Positions 35,620-43,701 of a stretch of DNA of 51,897 bases are shown piece by piece. The notes beneath the pieces were generated by a model. It did not search any database. It saw only the letters and a program-made list of their open reading frames with translations, and was not told the origin of the DNA. The translations under genes were made by a program, and so were the position numbers. Origin of the DNA: Candidatus Heimdallarchaeota archaeon (lineage in GTDB: Archaea; Asgardarchaeota; Heimdallarchaeia; Heimdallarchaeales; Heimdallarchaeaceae); NCBI GenBank assembly GCA_018238545.1, contig JABCTC010000025.1, positions 1-51,897 on the forward strand, in the 5' to 3' direction. Every line of letters starts with the position of its first letter. The stretch's first letter is position 1.

Positions 35620-36333
35620 ATGTTAAGAACAACTATGATGAGAATTTCGCAGAAGTCGTTGAATATTGATACCTTAGATGAGTTTTACTCTTCTCTAGAT
35701 GATGAATCTATAACAATCAAGCGTATTTTTGATCCACGATATTCTTTTTCTGGAGATGATCTCATAATAGAGGGCGATATCGATAAGATTCTAACAAAAC
35801 TTGCACATGATTTGCCCAAAGTCATTTCAGTTCGTTATAGTTTTGACAAATGTGAGGATCTTTTTGATCCTATAACTGCTCTTAACATTCAATATGGAGA
35901 GACTAAGATTTACTTTGGAACAACTATGGTTGATTATGAAAACTTGTATGATAGATTACGAGTTAATGATAAGAAGAAGATATTGGCATTATTATTTAAA
36001 ACACAACTTGGAAGTCAATTCATTTCACTGATGCCAGTGAAGATAAAGGGGATTGTAGTAACGAATCAGTCAAATGGAAGTGTTGAATTTATATTACCAG
36101 CTCAAAGAATGGAAACTTTGAAAGCGTGGCTACAGAAACTTATACAAATGCGAACTGTGAATTTCGACACATTAGTTGATATCTATCGTGAAACTGACCC
36201 AAACATGAGAAGGAAAATGGAAGAAACGATAAGTTGGATCAACAATCAATTACCGGATATCGTGGCGAAATCAACTGTTGTGGAAGATATTGACATAGTT
36301 AGAGCATACCAAAACACCTTAGCACTCATGTGA
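35620..36333 (+). CDS. Unknown protein downstream of polB
   Basis: 237 residues; starts at ATG 35620, or at 35635/35638. No family recognised. It has alternating strands and helices (DDLIIEGDIDKILTKLAHDL, TKIYFGTTMVDYENLYDRLR, QFISLMPVKIKGIVVTNQ), ending in a helical region (MRRKMEETISWINNQLPDIV). Being 12 bp behind polB without an evident promoter, it is probably cotranscribed with it and could act in replication. No catalytic motif seen. Confidence 0.55.
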   Translation: MLRTTMMRISQKSLNIDTLDEFYSSLDDESITIKRIFDPRYSFSGDDLIIEGDIDKILTKLAHDLPKVISVRYSFDKCEDLFDPITALNIQYGETKIYFGTTMVDYENLYDRLRVNDKKKILALLFKTQLGSQFISLMPVKIKGIVVTNQSNGSVEFILPAQRMETLKAWLQKLIQMRTVNFDTLVDIYRETDPNMRRKMEETISWINNQLPDIVAKSTVVEDIDIVRAYQNTLALM

Positions 36334-36413
36334 TTTTTTTCATTGATTTCTTTAAGACATAAAGAGTTAAAGTTAAAAATAAAGTCTTTTTATGCATTCA
36401 AGGAGAAAAAAAA

Positions 36414-37103
36414 ATGAATAAGATGAAACTAATAATTCCACTGATTTTACTCATAGTAACACCTATTTTTATTCTACCAACAAATGCTTTAATACCAGAG
36501 GATCAAATATTGATATTAGATCAACAGTACCTCACTCGTGAAGCTATTGAAGGAGAAAACATTACTATTGGAATTATTGTTAAAAACTTCTTTAACTATA
36601 CAATTACAGATGTAAACATCTCATTAGACCTTACTGACGAGGTTAATGCACTAAGATTTACTTCTTGTGATTTCGGATCCCTCACCAACAAAAATGTTAC
36701 TCTTAATTCAACAATGCAATCATCTGATGAAAATGAGTTCACAGCTACAAATATAACTTATGGCTACATGACAAAAAGTTATCTTACTTTCAATGTCTCA
36801 CAGATATTGAACGGAACCCAAGTGATTTTTTATTATAATATAACTTCAGATGAAGACAGGTCAGCACAAATTCCATATGTAAAAATGTCTTATTATGACA
36901 ATTGGAAAGATTTTCAAGAAATTCAGAGTCTCAACCGATTATTACTCAATTTTCTGCCATTAAATCCTCCAATAGATCCTGTTTTACCCTGTTGGGATTG
37001 TGGTGTATCCTTACCAAATGTTTGGGGTTGGATCATCTTAGGGCTAGCACCAATACTGTTTGGAGCTATAATTTCCTCTGTTTTATATATACGCAGAAGA
37101 TAA
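36414..37103 (+). CDS. Secreted, membrane-anchored Ig-like protein
   Basis: 229 residues. Signal peptide at about 1-26 (LIIPLILLIVTPIFILPTNA). The ectodomain of about 170 residues is beta-rich with many N-x-S/T glycosylation sites (NIT, NYT, NIS, NVT, NST, NGT). A transmembrane helix near residues 204-226 (WIILGLAPILFGAIISSVLY) is followed by a short basic tail IRRR. The order of EAIEGENITIGIIVKNF and ITDVNISLDL suggests an immunoglobulin-like fold of the CARDB type, faintly like eukaryotic TRAP-beta. AGGAG precedes the ATG. Function unknown. Confidence 0.65.
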   Translation: MNKMKLIIPLILLIVTPIFILPTNALIPEDQILILDQQYLTREAIEGENITIGIIVKNFFNYTITDVNISLDLTDEVNALRFTSCDFGSLTNKNVTLNSTMQSSDENEFTATNITYGYMTKSYLTFNVSQILNGTQVIFYYNITSDEDRSAQIPYVKMSYYDNWKDFQEIQSLNRLLLNFLPLNPPIDPVLPCWDCGVSLPNVWGWIILGLAPILFGAIISSVLYIRRR

Positions 37104-37134
37104 AAAGCAATCTTCTGAGTTATCCTTCTATTTT

Positions 37135-37995
37135 TCATTTACCATAAATATAGAAGCCTTCTTTTGTTTTCTTCCCAAGTTTTCCCTCATCTACTAATTT
37201 ACTGAGAATTTTTGCAGGTTTGTAGCTCGTACCTAGTTGTTCCTCCAAATATTTACCTATCTCTAACATAACATCTAATCCTATGTAATCGGATAGCTCA
37301 AAGGGTCCCATAGGATGATTGAGTCCCAGTTTAATTGCAGTGTCGATAAATTTTTTATCAGAAACACCATTTTCGAATAATTTGTAAGCTTCATTCAAGA
37401 AGGACCAAAGTAAACGGTTTACAATAAAACCAGGTGCTTCATTTGAGGGTACAGCAGTTTTTCCAAGTCTAGCGCATAATGCAACTATATTGTCTATAAC
37501 TAATTCACTTGTTTTTTCCCCTTTAATAATTTCAACAAGTTTCATGAGTTGTGGAGGGTTGAAGAAATGCATACCTAGAAACTTGGAAGGTCTATTAGTT
37601 GCATCAGCTAAACTACTAATACTTAGAGCAGAAGTATTACTAGCAAAAATCACTTCATCAGAACAAACTGAATCTAATTCTTTAAACAAGTCCTTTTTAG
37701 CTTCTTCATTTTCGATAATTGCCTCGATAACTAGTTGAACATCCTTGGTAGCTTCTTCTAAATTTGTACTCAGCATAACACGTTTAAGAACCTCATTAGA
37801 TTCCTGTTGAGTTATTTTTCCTTTTTCTATACTCTTGTTTAGAAATTTCTTTATTCGTTCAATTCCATCATCAAGATATTTCTGTTCAACATCTACCAAA
37901 ACAACTTCAATTTTTACTTGTGCAAAAACAAGCGCTATCCCACTCCCCATAGTTCCTGAACCAATAACAGCTATTTTGTTGATCTCTTTAATCAT
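37135..37995 (-). CDS. 3-hydroxybutyryl-CoA dehydrogenase
   Basis: 286 residues, normal for the stand-alone enzyme. NAD site: IAVIGSGTMGSGIALVFAQ. FASNTSALSISSLADATNRP and KFLGMHFFNPPQLMKLVEII are family signatures; His in MHFFNP is catalytic. NRLLWSFLNEAYKLFENGV and LGLNHPMGPFELSDYIGLDV belong to the C-terminal dimer domain. It oxidises or reduces 3-hydroxyacyl-CoA. Gene context offers no beta-oxidation partner nearby. Confidence 0.92.
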   Translation of the reverse strand: MIKEINKIAVIGSGTMGSGIALVFAQVKIEVVLVDVEQKYLDDGIERIKKFLNKSIEKGKITQQESNEVLKRVMLSTNLEEATKDVQLVIEAIIENEEAKKDLFKELDSVCSDEVIFASNTSALSISSLADATNRPSKFLGMHFFNPPQLMKLVEIIKGEKTSELVIDNIVALCARLGKTAVPSNEAPGFIVNRLLWSFLNEAYKLFENGVSDKKFIDTAIKLGLNHPMGPFELSDYIGLDVMLEIGKYLEEQLGTSYKPAKILSKLVDEGKLGKKTKEGFYIYGK

Positions 37996-38184
37996 ATAAC
38001 TACTATATCACATTAATATATTTAAGAATTAAGCAATAGAAGTTATCTAGCAATTAGCTAAATATGAATTTGGGGTGGTTCTGTTTAATAGAAAATGTAA
38101 ATGGAACGTATTTTCTCCCGTAACCTCTTAGTATTACATCGCCTTTTATTCGTTTTTTTGAATTTTTATCTGGATGTTTTATCC

Positions 38185-38736
38185 ATGGGTCCACAGGTTG
38201 AAGTAAAATTTAGAGATTATGACATTTACAAATTAGCTATTTGCGGTCCAGGTAAATCTGGTAAAACATCTATTTGTAAAAGACTAACTCAAAATACTTT
38301 TCAAAAAAAATATCAACCTACCTGTGGCGCAGAATTTCATAGTTATTCATTCAAAACGACCAAAGGTAAAGCAGTAGCTCTTTTCTATGATATGGCTGGG
38401 CAAAAACGTTTTGGCGTTGTAAGGAAGCTTCTATATTCAGGCACTAATGCTGCAGCAATTGTTTTTGATATATCAAACAAAGAATCTTTTCGAGAATGTG
38501 CAGAGTGGATTAGAGAACTAAGAAATCAAAACAAAGAATTAGATATTACCATTGTAGGAAATAAAACAGATTCAACTCGAGAAGTTGAAAAAGTTGATGC
38601 AGAGAGAATTAGTCGTAGACTTGGTTGTAGATACATTGAAACATCTGCTTTAACTGGTGAAGGTATAGGAGAGTTAGTCAAAACTTTAGTAAGTTCCGCC
38701 ATTATTAGTTCTAATAAGAAGTTTGCAGGAAGATAA
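38185..38736 (+). CDS. Ras/Rab-like small GTPase (second)
   Basis: 183 residues from ATG 38185. An ATG at 38101 would add 28 hydrophobic residues (LLVLHRLLFVFLNFYLDVL) and could form a membrane anchor, but no ribosome site supports either. G motifs: GPGKSGKT (21-28), DMAGQKRF with the catalytic-type Gln, NKTD and ETSALTGEG. Switch I includes PTCGAEF. The C-terminus has no Cys. It differs from the 8625 GTPase in its P-loop and inserted Lys. No regulator gene is adjacent. Confidence 0.88.
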   Translation: MGPQVEVKFRDYDIYKLAICGPGKSGKTSICKRLTQNTFQKKYQPTCGAEFHSYSFKTTKGKAVALFYDMAGQKRFGVVRKLLYSGTNAAAIVFDISNKESFRECAEWIRELRNQNKELDITIVGNKTDSTREVEKVDAERISRRLGCRYIETSALTGEGIGELVKTLVSSAIISSNKKFAGR

Positions 38737-38820
38737 TATCTGACAATTTTCTCCAGCATACTAGTAATTTTTCCACAATAAAGCGAAATACTTTTCAGAG
38801 TTCAAATAATTAGTTATTTA

Positions 38821-39249
38821 ATGAGTAGTAGAAGTAGACGGACCTCAAATATTCGAATATATATTATTCAATATGCCATATTTCTCTTTGGGGCAATGCT
38901 TGCAATCGCTGGGATGTACATGATTGATATAGATGGGTTAGCTGTCGCAGGATTTATTTCTCTGAGTTTAGGTGCTGTTTTTGTTGTATTATCATATATA
39001 TACGCTAGGCATGGCGCTAGGGTAATTGGTACAAATTGTCCCTTCTGTTATGGAGTAGGTTATACTGATAAAGGAGAAGAGGGAATAAAAGAACTCTGTC
39101 CTGTCTGCGAAGGATCAGGAAAAATGTATTCTAAATCTCAACAATATCTTATGGAAGAAAAAAGGAGAAAAGAAATATCAAAAAGTGAACCCTCAAATAG
39201 CTTAGAAATTACTCAAAAAGAACACAATAACGGTTCCAAAAACCAATAG
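38821..39249 (+). CDS. Small membrane protein with CxxCxGxG-type zinc motif
   Basis: 142 residues. Two transmembrane helices at about 12-32 (YAIFLFGAMLAIAGMYM) and 37-58 (VAGFISLSLGAVFVVLSY). After a short basic stretch comes a DnaJ-like zinc motif: CPFCYGVGYT and CPVCEGSGK, spaced by 17 residues. The tail is polar and charged. It may be a membrane-bound chaperone-like or redox protein; no named family recognised. Confidence 0.6.
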   Translation: MSSRSRRTSNIRIYIIQYAIFLFGAMLAIAGMYMIDIDGLAVAGFISLSLGAVFVVLSYIYARHGARVIGTNCPFCYGVGYTDKGEEGIKELCPVCEGSGKMYSKSQQYLMEEKRRKEISKSEPSNSLEITQKEHNNGSKNQ

Positions 39250-39374
39250 AATACACCCATTAAGTCCTAACCGAGCTCTTGCATAATTTTCAGAAAACGT
39301 TGGTTTTTTTCACCTTTCCAAACCAATCTTGTGAAAACTCTTAAGAGCATTAAAAATCACTAAGAATCAGCGAT

Positions 39375-39881
39375 ATGGCTTCTTTAACTGTAATATTTGG
39401 TAATGGAAGAGGAAAAACCAGTTCTGCTATTGGTTACTTGTATCGCAAAATGACTGAGGGAAAAAACATAATTGTTGCTCAATTTTTGAAAACTGGAAAA
39501 AACTGTGGTGAATGCAATTTCTTTGAATCTTTTCCTAACGTCACGTGGTATTGCTTTGGCAAAAAAGAATTTTACCATAAGGAGAATAAAAAAGAATTTC
39601 AGGAGATAATAGAAGCTGGTTATCAACAATTAAGAGAAGAAATAATTAATGAAGGGGTTGATGTTTTAATTTTAGATGAAATAGGCATTGCTTTGTTTTA
39701 TGATTTAACAAAATGGGAAGAGATAAAAGATCTCTTTCAATTCGTGAATGAAGAAGTTATCATCACTGGTAGAAAAGTCCCTGATATTGCTCTACAAAAT
39801 GCTAGTACTTCTATTTATGTAAAAGAAATAAAACATCCCTATAATGTAGGGATTCAAGCAAGACAAGGTATCGACTACTAA
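39375..39881 (+). CDS. cobA: Corrinoid adenosyltransferase CobA/BtuR-like
   Basis: 168 residues, usual length. P-loop VIFGNGRGKTSSAIGYLYRK, IVAQFLKTGKNCGE following, the Walker B-like VLILDEIGIALFYD, and the ending EVIITGRKVPDIAL with HPYNVGIQARQGIDY match CobA-type ATP:cob(I)alamin adenosyltransferases. It would make adenosylcobalamin. No other corrinoid gene is near. Compare the degenerate copy at 29358. Confidence 0.85.
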   Translation: MASLTVIFGNGRGKTSSAIGYLYRKMTEGKNIIVAQFLKTGKNCGECNFFESFPNVTWYCFGKKEFYHKENKKEFQEIIEAGYQQLREEIINEGVDVLILDEIGIALFYDLTKWEEIKDLFQFVNEEVIITGRKVPDIALQNASTSIYVKEIKHPYNVGIQARQGIDY

Positions 39882-40027
39882 TTGTAACAACAAACAAGAA
39901 TCACACAATTATTGCTCATCATCTTAATAAAAAGCACTGCTAGATTTCAGTTAAATTACTTTTGAAGAAGGGTCTCCCTACAAAGAAGTTAAATTTACTT
40001 AGAACAGAGATTAAACTGAGTATTATA

Positions 40028-40035
40028 TTTATATA
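40028..40035 (+). promoter_or_regulatory. Putative TATA box for radA
   Basis: TTTATATA stands 40 bp before ATG 40075, giving an expected leader of about 15-20 nt. Confidence 0.45.
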
Positions 40036-40074
40036 CTCTAACCTCTTCGGTCAAGTAGTAGTAGGGTGAATAAT

Positions 40075-41379
40075 ATGAGCAAAAAAAAGCAGGAGACAGC
40101 TGAGCCTGAAACAAAAGAAGTTGAAGAACAATATGAAGAGCTTCTTATAGAACAAGCTAAAGAAAATATTATTGGATCAGAGGAAAAAATCTCAATTTTA
40201 GAAATAAAGGATGTTCCTGGTTTAGGCAAAAAAAGTCAAGATGTCTTAGCTGAAAATAACATATTAACGATTGATCAATTAATGACAACAAGATTAATTG
40301 AATTACAAGCAATGGGAATGCAACGTGCCACCATTAAGAAAGCCCGTACTACAATCTCCAAATCAGTTGCAAAATACAAATATTTTAAGGAAGAATTGGG
40401 TCTTGAAGATCTTCCAGGAGTTGGAAAATCAACAGCAGACATGCTGCGCGAAAAAGGTTTGAATGTCTACCTGCTTGAAACAACGCCTATTCGCGAACTA
40501 GAAGATAAGTATGGTATTACGGAAACTGCATCAAAGAAATACAAAGAAGGGTTAAGCGAGTTAAGAGGGGGGGTTGACTTTATTAATGCTTTTGAAATAA
40601 TGGAAAGGCAAACAAACGCCCCCGTTTTTACTTATGGAATAAAGGCTTTAGATGCGTTAACTACCATTGAGGAACTTGGTGTATCAGGTGTGAGATTAGG
40701 AGAAACGTTAGAGCTTTTTGGCTCATTTAGATCTGGTAAATCGCAAATTTGTCATCAACTATGTGTAACAGTACAATTACCAACCGAATTAGGAGGCGTA
40801 GGAAAGAAAGCAGTTTTCATAGATACTGAAGGAACTTTCTCGCCTAGTAGAATTAAGGCCGTTCATGCTAGATTACAAAGTGAACTCGGTTGGGAAAAGA
40901 GTTTTGAAGAAGTCCTCAAGGACATAACCTATGCAAGAGCTTACAACTCGGATCATCAAATGAGTTTAGTAGAGAGATTACTTGAATTGTTCTACAATCA
41001 TAAGGATGAATATGGTTTTGTAGCTGTAGATTCAGCAACTGCACATTTCAGAGCTGAATATGCTGGTAGAGGAACATTAGCTGAAAGGCAGCAAACAATC
41101 AATCATCATTTAGGCATATTAGGTAGGCTAGCTGATACATACAATGTTGCTGTTGCTATAACGAATCAGGTTCAGTCAAATCCTGCTGCGTTCTTTGGAG
41201 ACCCAACACAAGCTATTGGTGGAAATATTCTAGGGCATTGGGCAGTTACTAGATTTTATTTGAGAAAATCAAAAGGTGAAAAGCGAATAATAAGAGTGTA
41301 TGATTCTCCATATTTACCTGAATCAGAAGCTGTTTTTGCAATTACTCCAGAAGGTTGTGTTGACGTAGAAGGAGATTAA
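40075..41379 (+). CDS. radA: RadA recombinase with duplicated HhH domain
   Basis: 434 residues from ATG 40075, about 100 longer than usual RadA. Two helix-hairpin-helix units precede the core: KDVPGLGKKSQDVLAENN and EDLPGVGKSTADMLREKG. The ATPase has Walker A GSFRSGKS (216-223), KKAVFIDTEGTFSP and FVAVDSATAHFRAEYAGRG (Walker B), and TNQVQSNPAAFFGDP (loop L2). It forms filaments on single-stranded DNA and exchanges strands in homologous recombination. The extra HhH unit should add DNA contacts. Confidence 0.94.
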   Translation: MSKKKQETAEPETKEVEEQYEELLIEQAKENIIGSEEKISILEIKDVPGLGKKSQDVLAENNILTIDQLMTTRLIELQAMGMQRATIKKARTTISKSVAKYKYFKEELGLEDLPGVGKSTADMLREKGLNVYLLETTPIRELEDKYGITETASKKYKEGLSELRGGVDFINAFEIMERQTNAPVFTYGIKALDALTTIEELGVSGVRLGETLELFGSFRSGKSQICHQLCVTVQLPTELGGVGKKAVFIDTEGTFSPSRIKAVHARLQSELGWEKSFEEVLKDITYARAYNSDHQMSLVERLLELFYNHKDEYGFVAVDSATAHFRAEYAGRGTLAERQQTINHHLGILGRLADTYNVAVAITNQVQSNPAAFFGDPTQAIGGNILGHWAVTRFYLRKSKGEKRIIRVYDSPYLPESEAVFAITPEGCVDVEGD

Positions 41380-41387
41380 CTGTCCTT

Positions 41388-42035
41388 TTACTGGGTATTA
41401 CCACAGCTACCACAAAACTTCCAATTGACATTTATGGTTACTCCACAATGTGGACATTTACCACGATACTTTCGAGGAATAGAAGTAATATTCATTTTAG
41501 AAGAACCATATTTTGTTAACGGAGACACTCCCACCATTTCAGTTGGTTCGGAGATATAGTCATGTAATTCATCCAAATCACTACCTTCAGCTGGAGAAAC
41601 ATCATTGAACTGAAATGGTTTATGTGTGGAAGATTGTTTTAAAGGACTACCAAATAGGTTAGTTATGTCAATGTCATCATTATCAATTTCAATTTTTTCT
41701 ACATATGATTTGTTAAGTTCAGGTTTAAAATCAACTGGAAATTGGTTTAAACTATCTAACTGTGTTTTTAGAGATGAGGATGATGTAGTTGATTCAGTAC
41801 CGCAAGTAGAATTAGAATGGAGTTTATCGTAAATTTTACAATAGGGTGACATTGAGCAAGATATTTCACCAACTTTAATGTCTGGAGACTGGTCAATGAA
41901 TGATCTTCCAATCAGTAGTGTGCCATTAAGAGAATGAACTTTGAGACCTTGTTCAACGAGAGCTCGAAGTATTTCCTTTGGATCAAATTTCAATCCATCG
42001 ATCTCAACAATTCCCTTAACATCATTAAGATTCAT
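41388..42035 (-). CDS. Unknown protein with C-terminal zinc ribbon
   Basis: 215 residues. The N-terminal about 75 residues form a small alpha/beta domain (IVEIDGLKFDPKEILRALVE, LNGTLLIGRSFID). A polar disordered linker with Ser and Asp follows. The end is a zinc ribbon: CPHCG and CGSCG separated by 11 residues. No family known to me. It stops 9 bp from the radA stop (convergent) and lies downstream of the coiled-coil gene on the same strand. Confidence 0.5.
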   Translation of the reverse strand: MNLNDVKGIVEIDGLKFDPKEILRALVEQGLKVHSLNGTLLIGRSFIDQSPDIKVGEISCSMSPYCKIYDKLHSNSTCGTESTTSSSSLKTQLDSLNQFPVDFKPELNKSYVEKIEIDNDDIDITNLFGSPLKQSSTHKPFQFNDVSPAEGSDLDELHDYISEPTEMVGVSPLTKYGSSKMNITSIPRKYRGKCPHCGVTINVNWKFCGSCGNTQ

Positions 42036-42124
42036 AACTTATCAATATGACGTCAACTTTGATAAGTTAAAAAATAGGTATCATATCAATATGGATGAGG
42101 GTATTACTTTTGTAATTTTCATGC

Positions 42125-42808
42125 TTATTGATATTTTAAGTGAATAGCTTTTGTAACTCGCTCTAACCAATCATCCAATTTAACAATTAATTCGCTGTGA
42201 ATGTCTGGTAAAAGAATGTCTGCTTCTGGCATTTTTCCAACTCTTTTAACCCAAGAATTGAGTTCATAAAGCATTGGAGACATACCCACTTGAGTTTCTA
42301 CTTCGACTCTTAAATCTTCTAGCATTTTTGCAATGTTACCACAACTAGATTGTGGGGTTATCATTTGGCTTATATGTTTAAACTTATTTGAAACAGCATT
42401 AAAAGCTGCATCTGCTCCATCTGACGCACTAAATGATGGATCCTCCTCTTTAAGAGCTGATGAAACATATTCTTCTTTAGGCTTTTCATGTTCTTTAACC
42501 TCAGCTGGAAGAAGAGATTCTTTTTTCTTTGCTGACTTCTTCACTGGAGCGGCAGTTACTGAGCTTGATAATCCATCTATTTTTGAAGTTAAATCTGCAA
42601 TCATGCCTTTCATATTTGGAATTTCACCTAATTTTAGACCAGCTTCGGAAACCTGTAATTCAACATTTGAAAAACCGGTCATCTTTGTATCTAATTGAGT
42701 GATTTGGGTTGATAATTTAGTAATAGCATCATTCACATTTTGAACTAAGTTAGACAATTTGTTTATTGAATTGATTAGTTGAACTAGCATTTCCTCTGGA
42801 TTACTCAT
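42125..42808 (-). CDS. Unknown coiled-coil protein
   Basis: 227 residues. Residues about 5-50 form a heptad coil (LINSINKLSNLVQNVNDAIT), about 60-80 a second helix, 90-115 a lysine/glutamate linker, and about 135-227 a helical domain (KFKHISQMITP, MLYELNSWVKRVGK, LDDWLERVTKAIHL). No signal peptide. Probably in an operon with the zinc-ribbon gene. Function unknown. Confidence 0.5.
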   Translation of the reverse strand: MSNPEEMLVQLINSINKLSNLVQNVNDAITKLSTQITQLDTKMTGFSNVELQVSEAGLKLGEIPNMKGMIADLTSKIDGLSSSVTAAPVKKSAKKKESLLPAEVKEHEKPKEEYVSSALKEEDPSFSASDGADAAFNAVSNKFKHISQMITPQSSCGNIAKMLEDLRVEVETQVGMSPMLYELNSWVKRVGKMPEADILLPDIHSELIVKLDDWLERVTKAIHLKYQ

Positions 42809-42960
42809 ATAATCTCACAAGTGTAAAGAATGCATTGAAATTAAAAAGATTTTTGGAATAGGTTATCAATTTTCAGAAAAGAAACTGCATAAATTAGTCT
42901 AAGTCACTAGAGCATTAGTAATGTTAATAAATCTAACTCGCTTTCCTAAAATGAAAGCTA

Positions 42961-43125
42961 ATGAGTGAAAGAGACATCGTCGAATTATTAGTAAGGTGGC
43001 GTTCTGTAGCAATGATGCTTGAAAGAGAAGAATTCAAAAGAATAGCCGGAGATCAAAAGGGTTTAATTGCGTCTGTTCTCATGATATTGTTAGAACTGCA
43101 AAAAGATTCGTCTGGAGGATACTAA
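42961..43125 (+). CDS. Small protein (54 aa), unknown
   Basis: MSERDIVELLVRWRSVAMML opens a single helical unit and QKGLIASVLMILLELQ a second amphipathic helix. It begins at ATG 42961 and ends 43 bp before the E2-like gene, same strand. No cysteine or known motif. Called because of its start, its amphipathic helices and its position directly upstream of E2; the evidence is modest. Confidence 0.4.
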   Translation: MSERDIVELLVRWRSVAMMLEREEFKRIAGDQKGLIASVLMILLELQKDSSGGY

Positions 43126-43168
43126 ACTTAATCTCAATTAGTCAAATCTAAAGGAAGGATTTGGATAA

Positions 43169-43636
43169 ATGTTAGCAGAAGAAGAATTTTGGCCAAGAAT
43201 AGCAATTGAAGCTAACGAATTGAAAAAAGAGCTCCCAACATTTAAACCGGTGGATAATAATACATTGCTCTGGAGGGGGTTCATTTTTGGAGCTGGGCTA
43301 TATGAAGAAGGCGTGTTTGTCCTTGAAATTGAAATTCCCAGAGAATATCCATTCAAACCACCAAAAGTTAAAATGCTAACAAAAGTATTCCACGCAAATG
43401 TTTTCGATACAAGAATATGTGTAGGTGTATTAGGAGTAGATTGGACACCTGCTAATAATCTAGTAGACGTAATTGAATCAATACGATTTATACTTAGTAA
43501 CCCAAATCCTGATGATCCATTGAATTCTACAGCTGCTAATTTGATGAAACGTGACCCAAAGGAATATTCCCGCAAAGTAAGAGAATATGTTGAAAAGCAT
43601 GCTACTTTTGAGCAGATAGGTAAGTATTCCTTGTAG
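43169..43636 (+). CDS. Ubiquitin-conjugating enzyme E2-like protein
   Basis: 155 residues, the length of a whole UBC fold. Order of motifs: IEIPREYPFKPPKVKMLTKV (strands 2-3), FHANVFDTRICVGVLG with the likely active Cys84, VDWTPANNLVDVIESI, then LSNPNPDDPLNSTAANLM. The HPN triad reads HAN, so the Pro is replaced but the catalytic Asn stays. Such E2s transfer ubiquitin-like modifiers in Asgard archaea and Caldiarchaeum. No E1, modifier, RING or Rpn11 gene is in the window. AAGGAA precedes the start. Confidence 0.88.
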   Translation: MLAEEEFWPRIAIEANELKKELPTFKPVDNNTLLWRGFIFGAGLYEEGVFVLEIEIPREYPFKPPKVKMLTKVFHANVFDTRICVGVLGVDWTPANNLVDVIESIRFILSNPNPDDPLNSTAANLMKRDPKEYSRKVREYVEKHATFEQIGKYSL

Positions 43637-43701
43637 AAAAGCGTTTAGCCAAAATATCAACATAAGGAATTTTTATTTATCTGCAGGCATAAGACAAGTT
43701 A

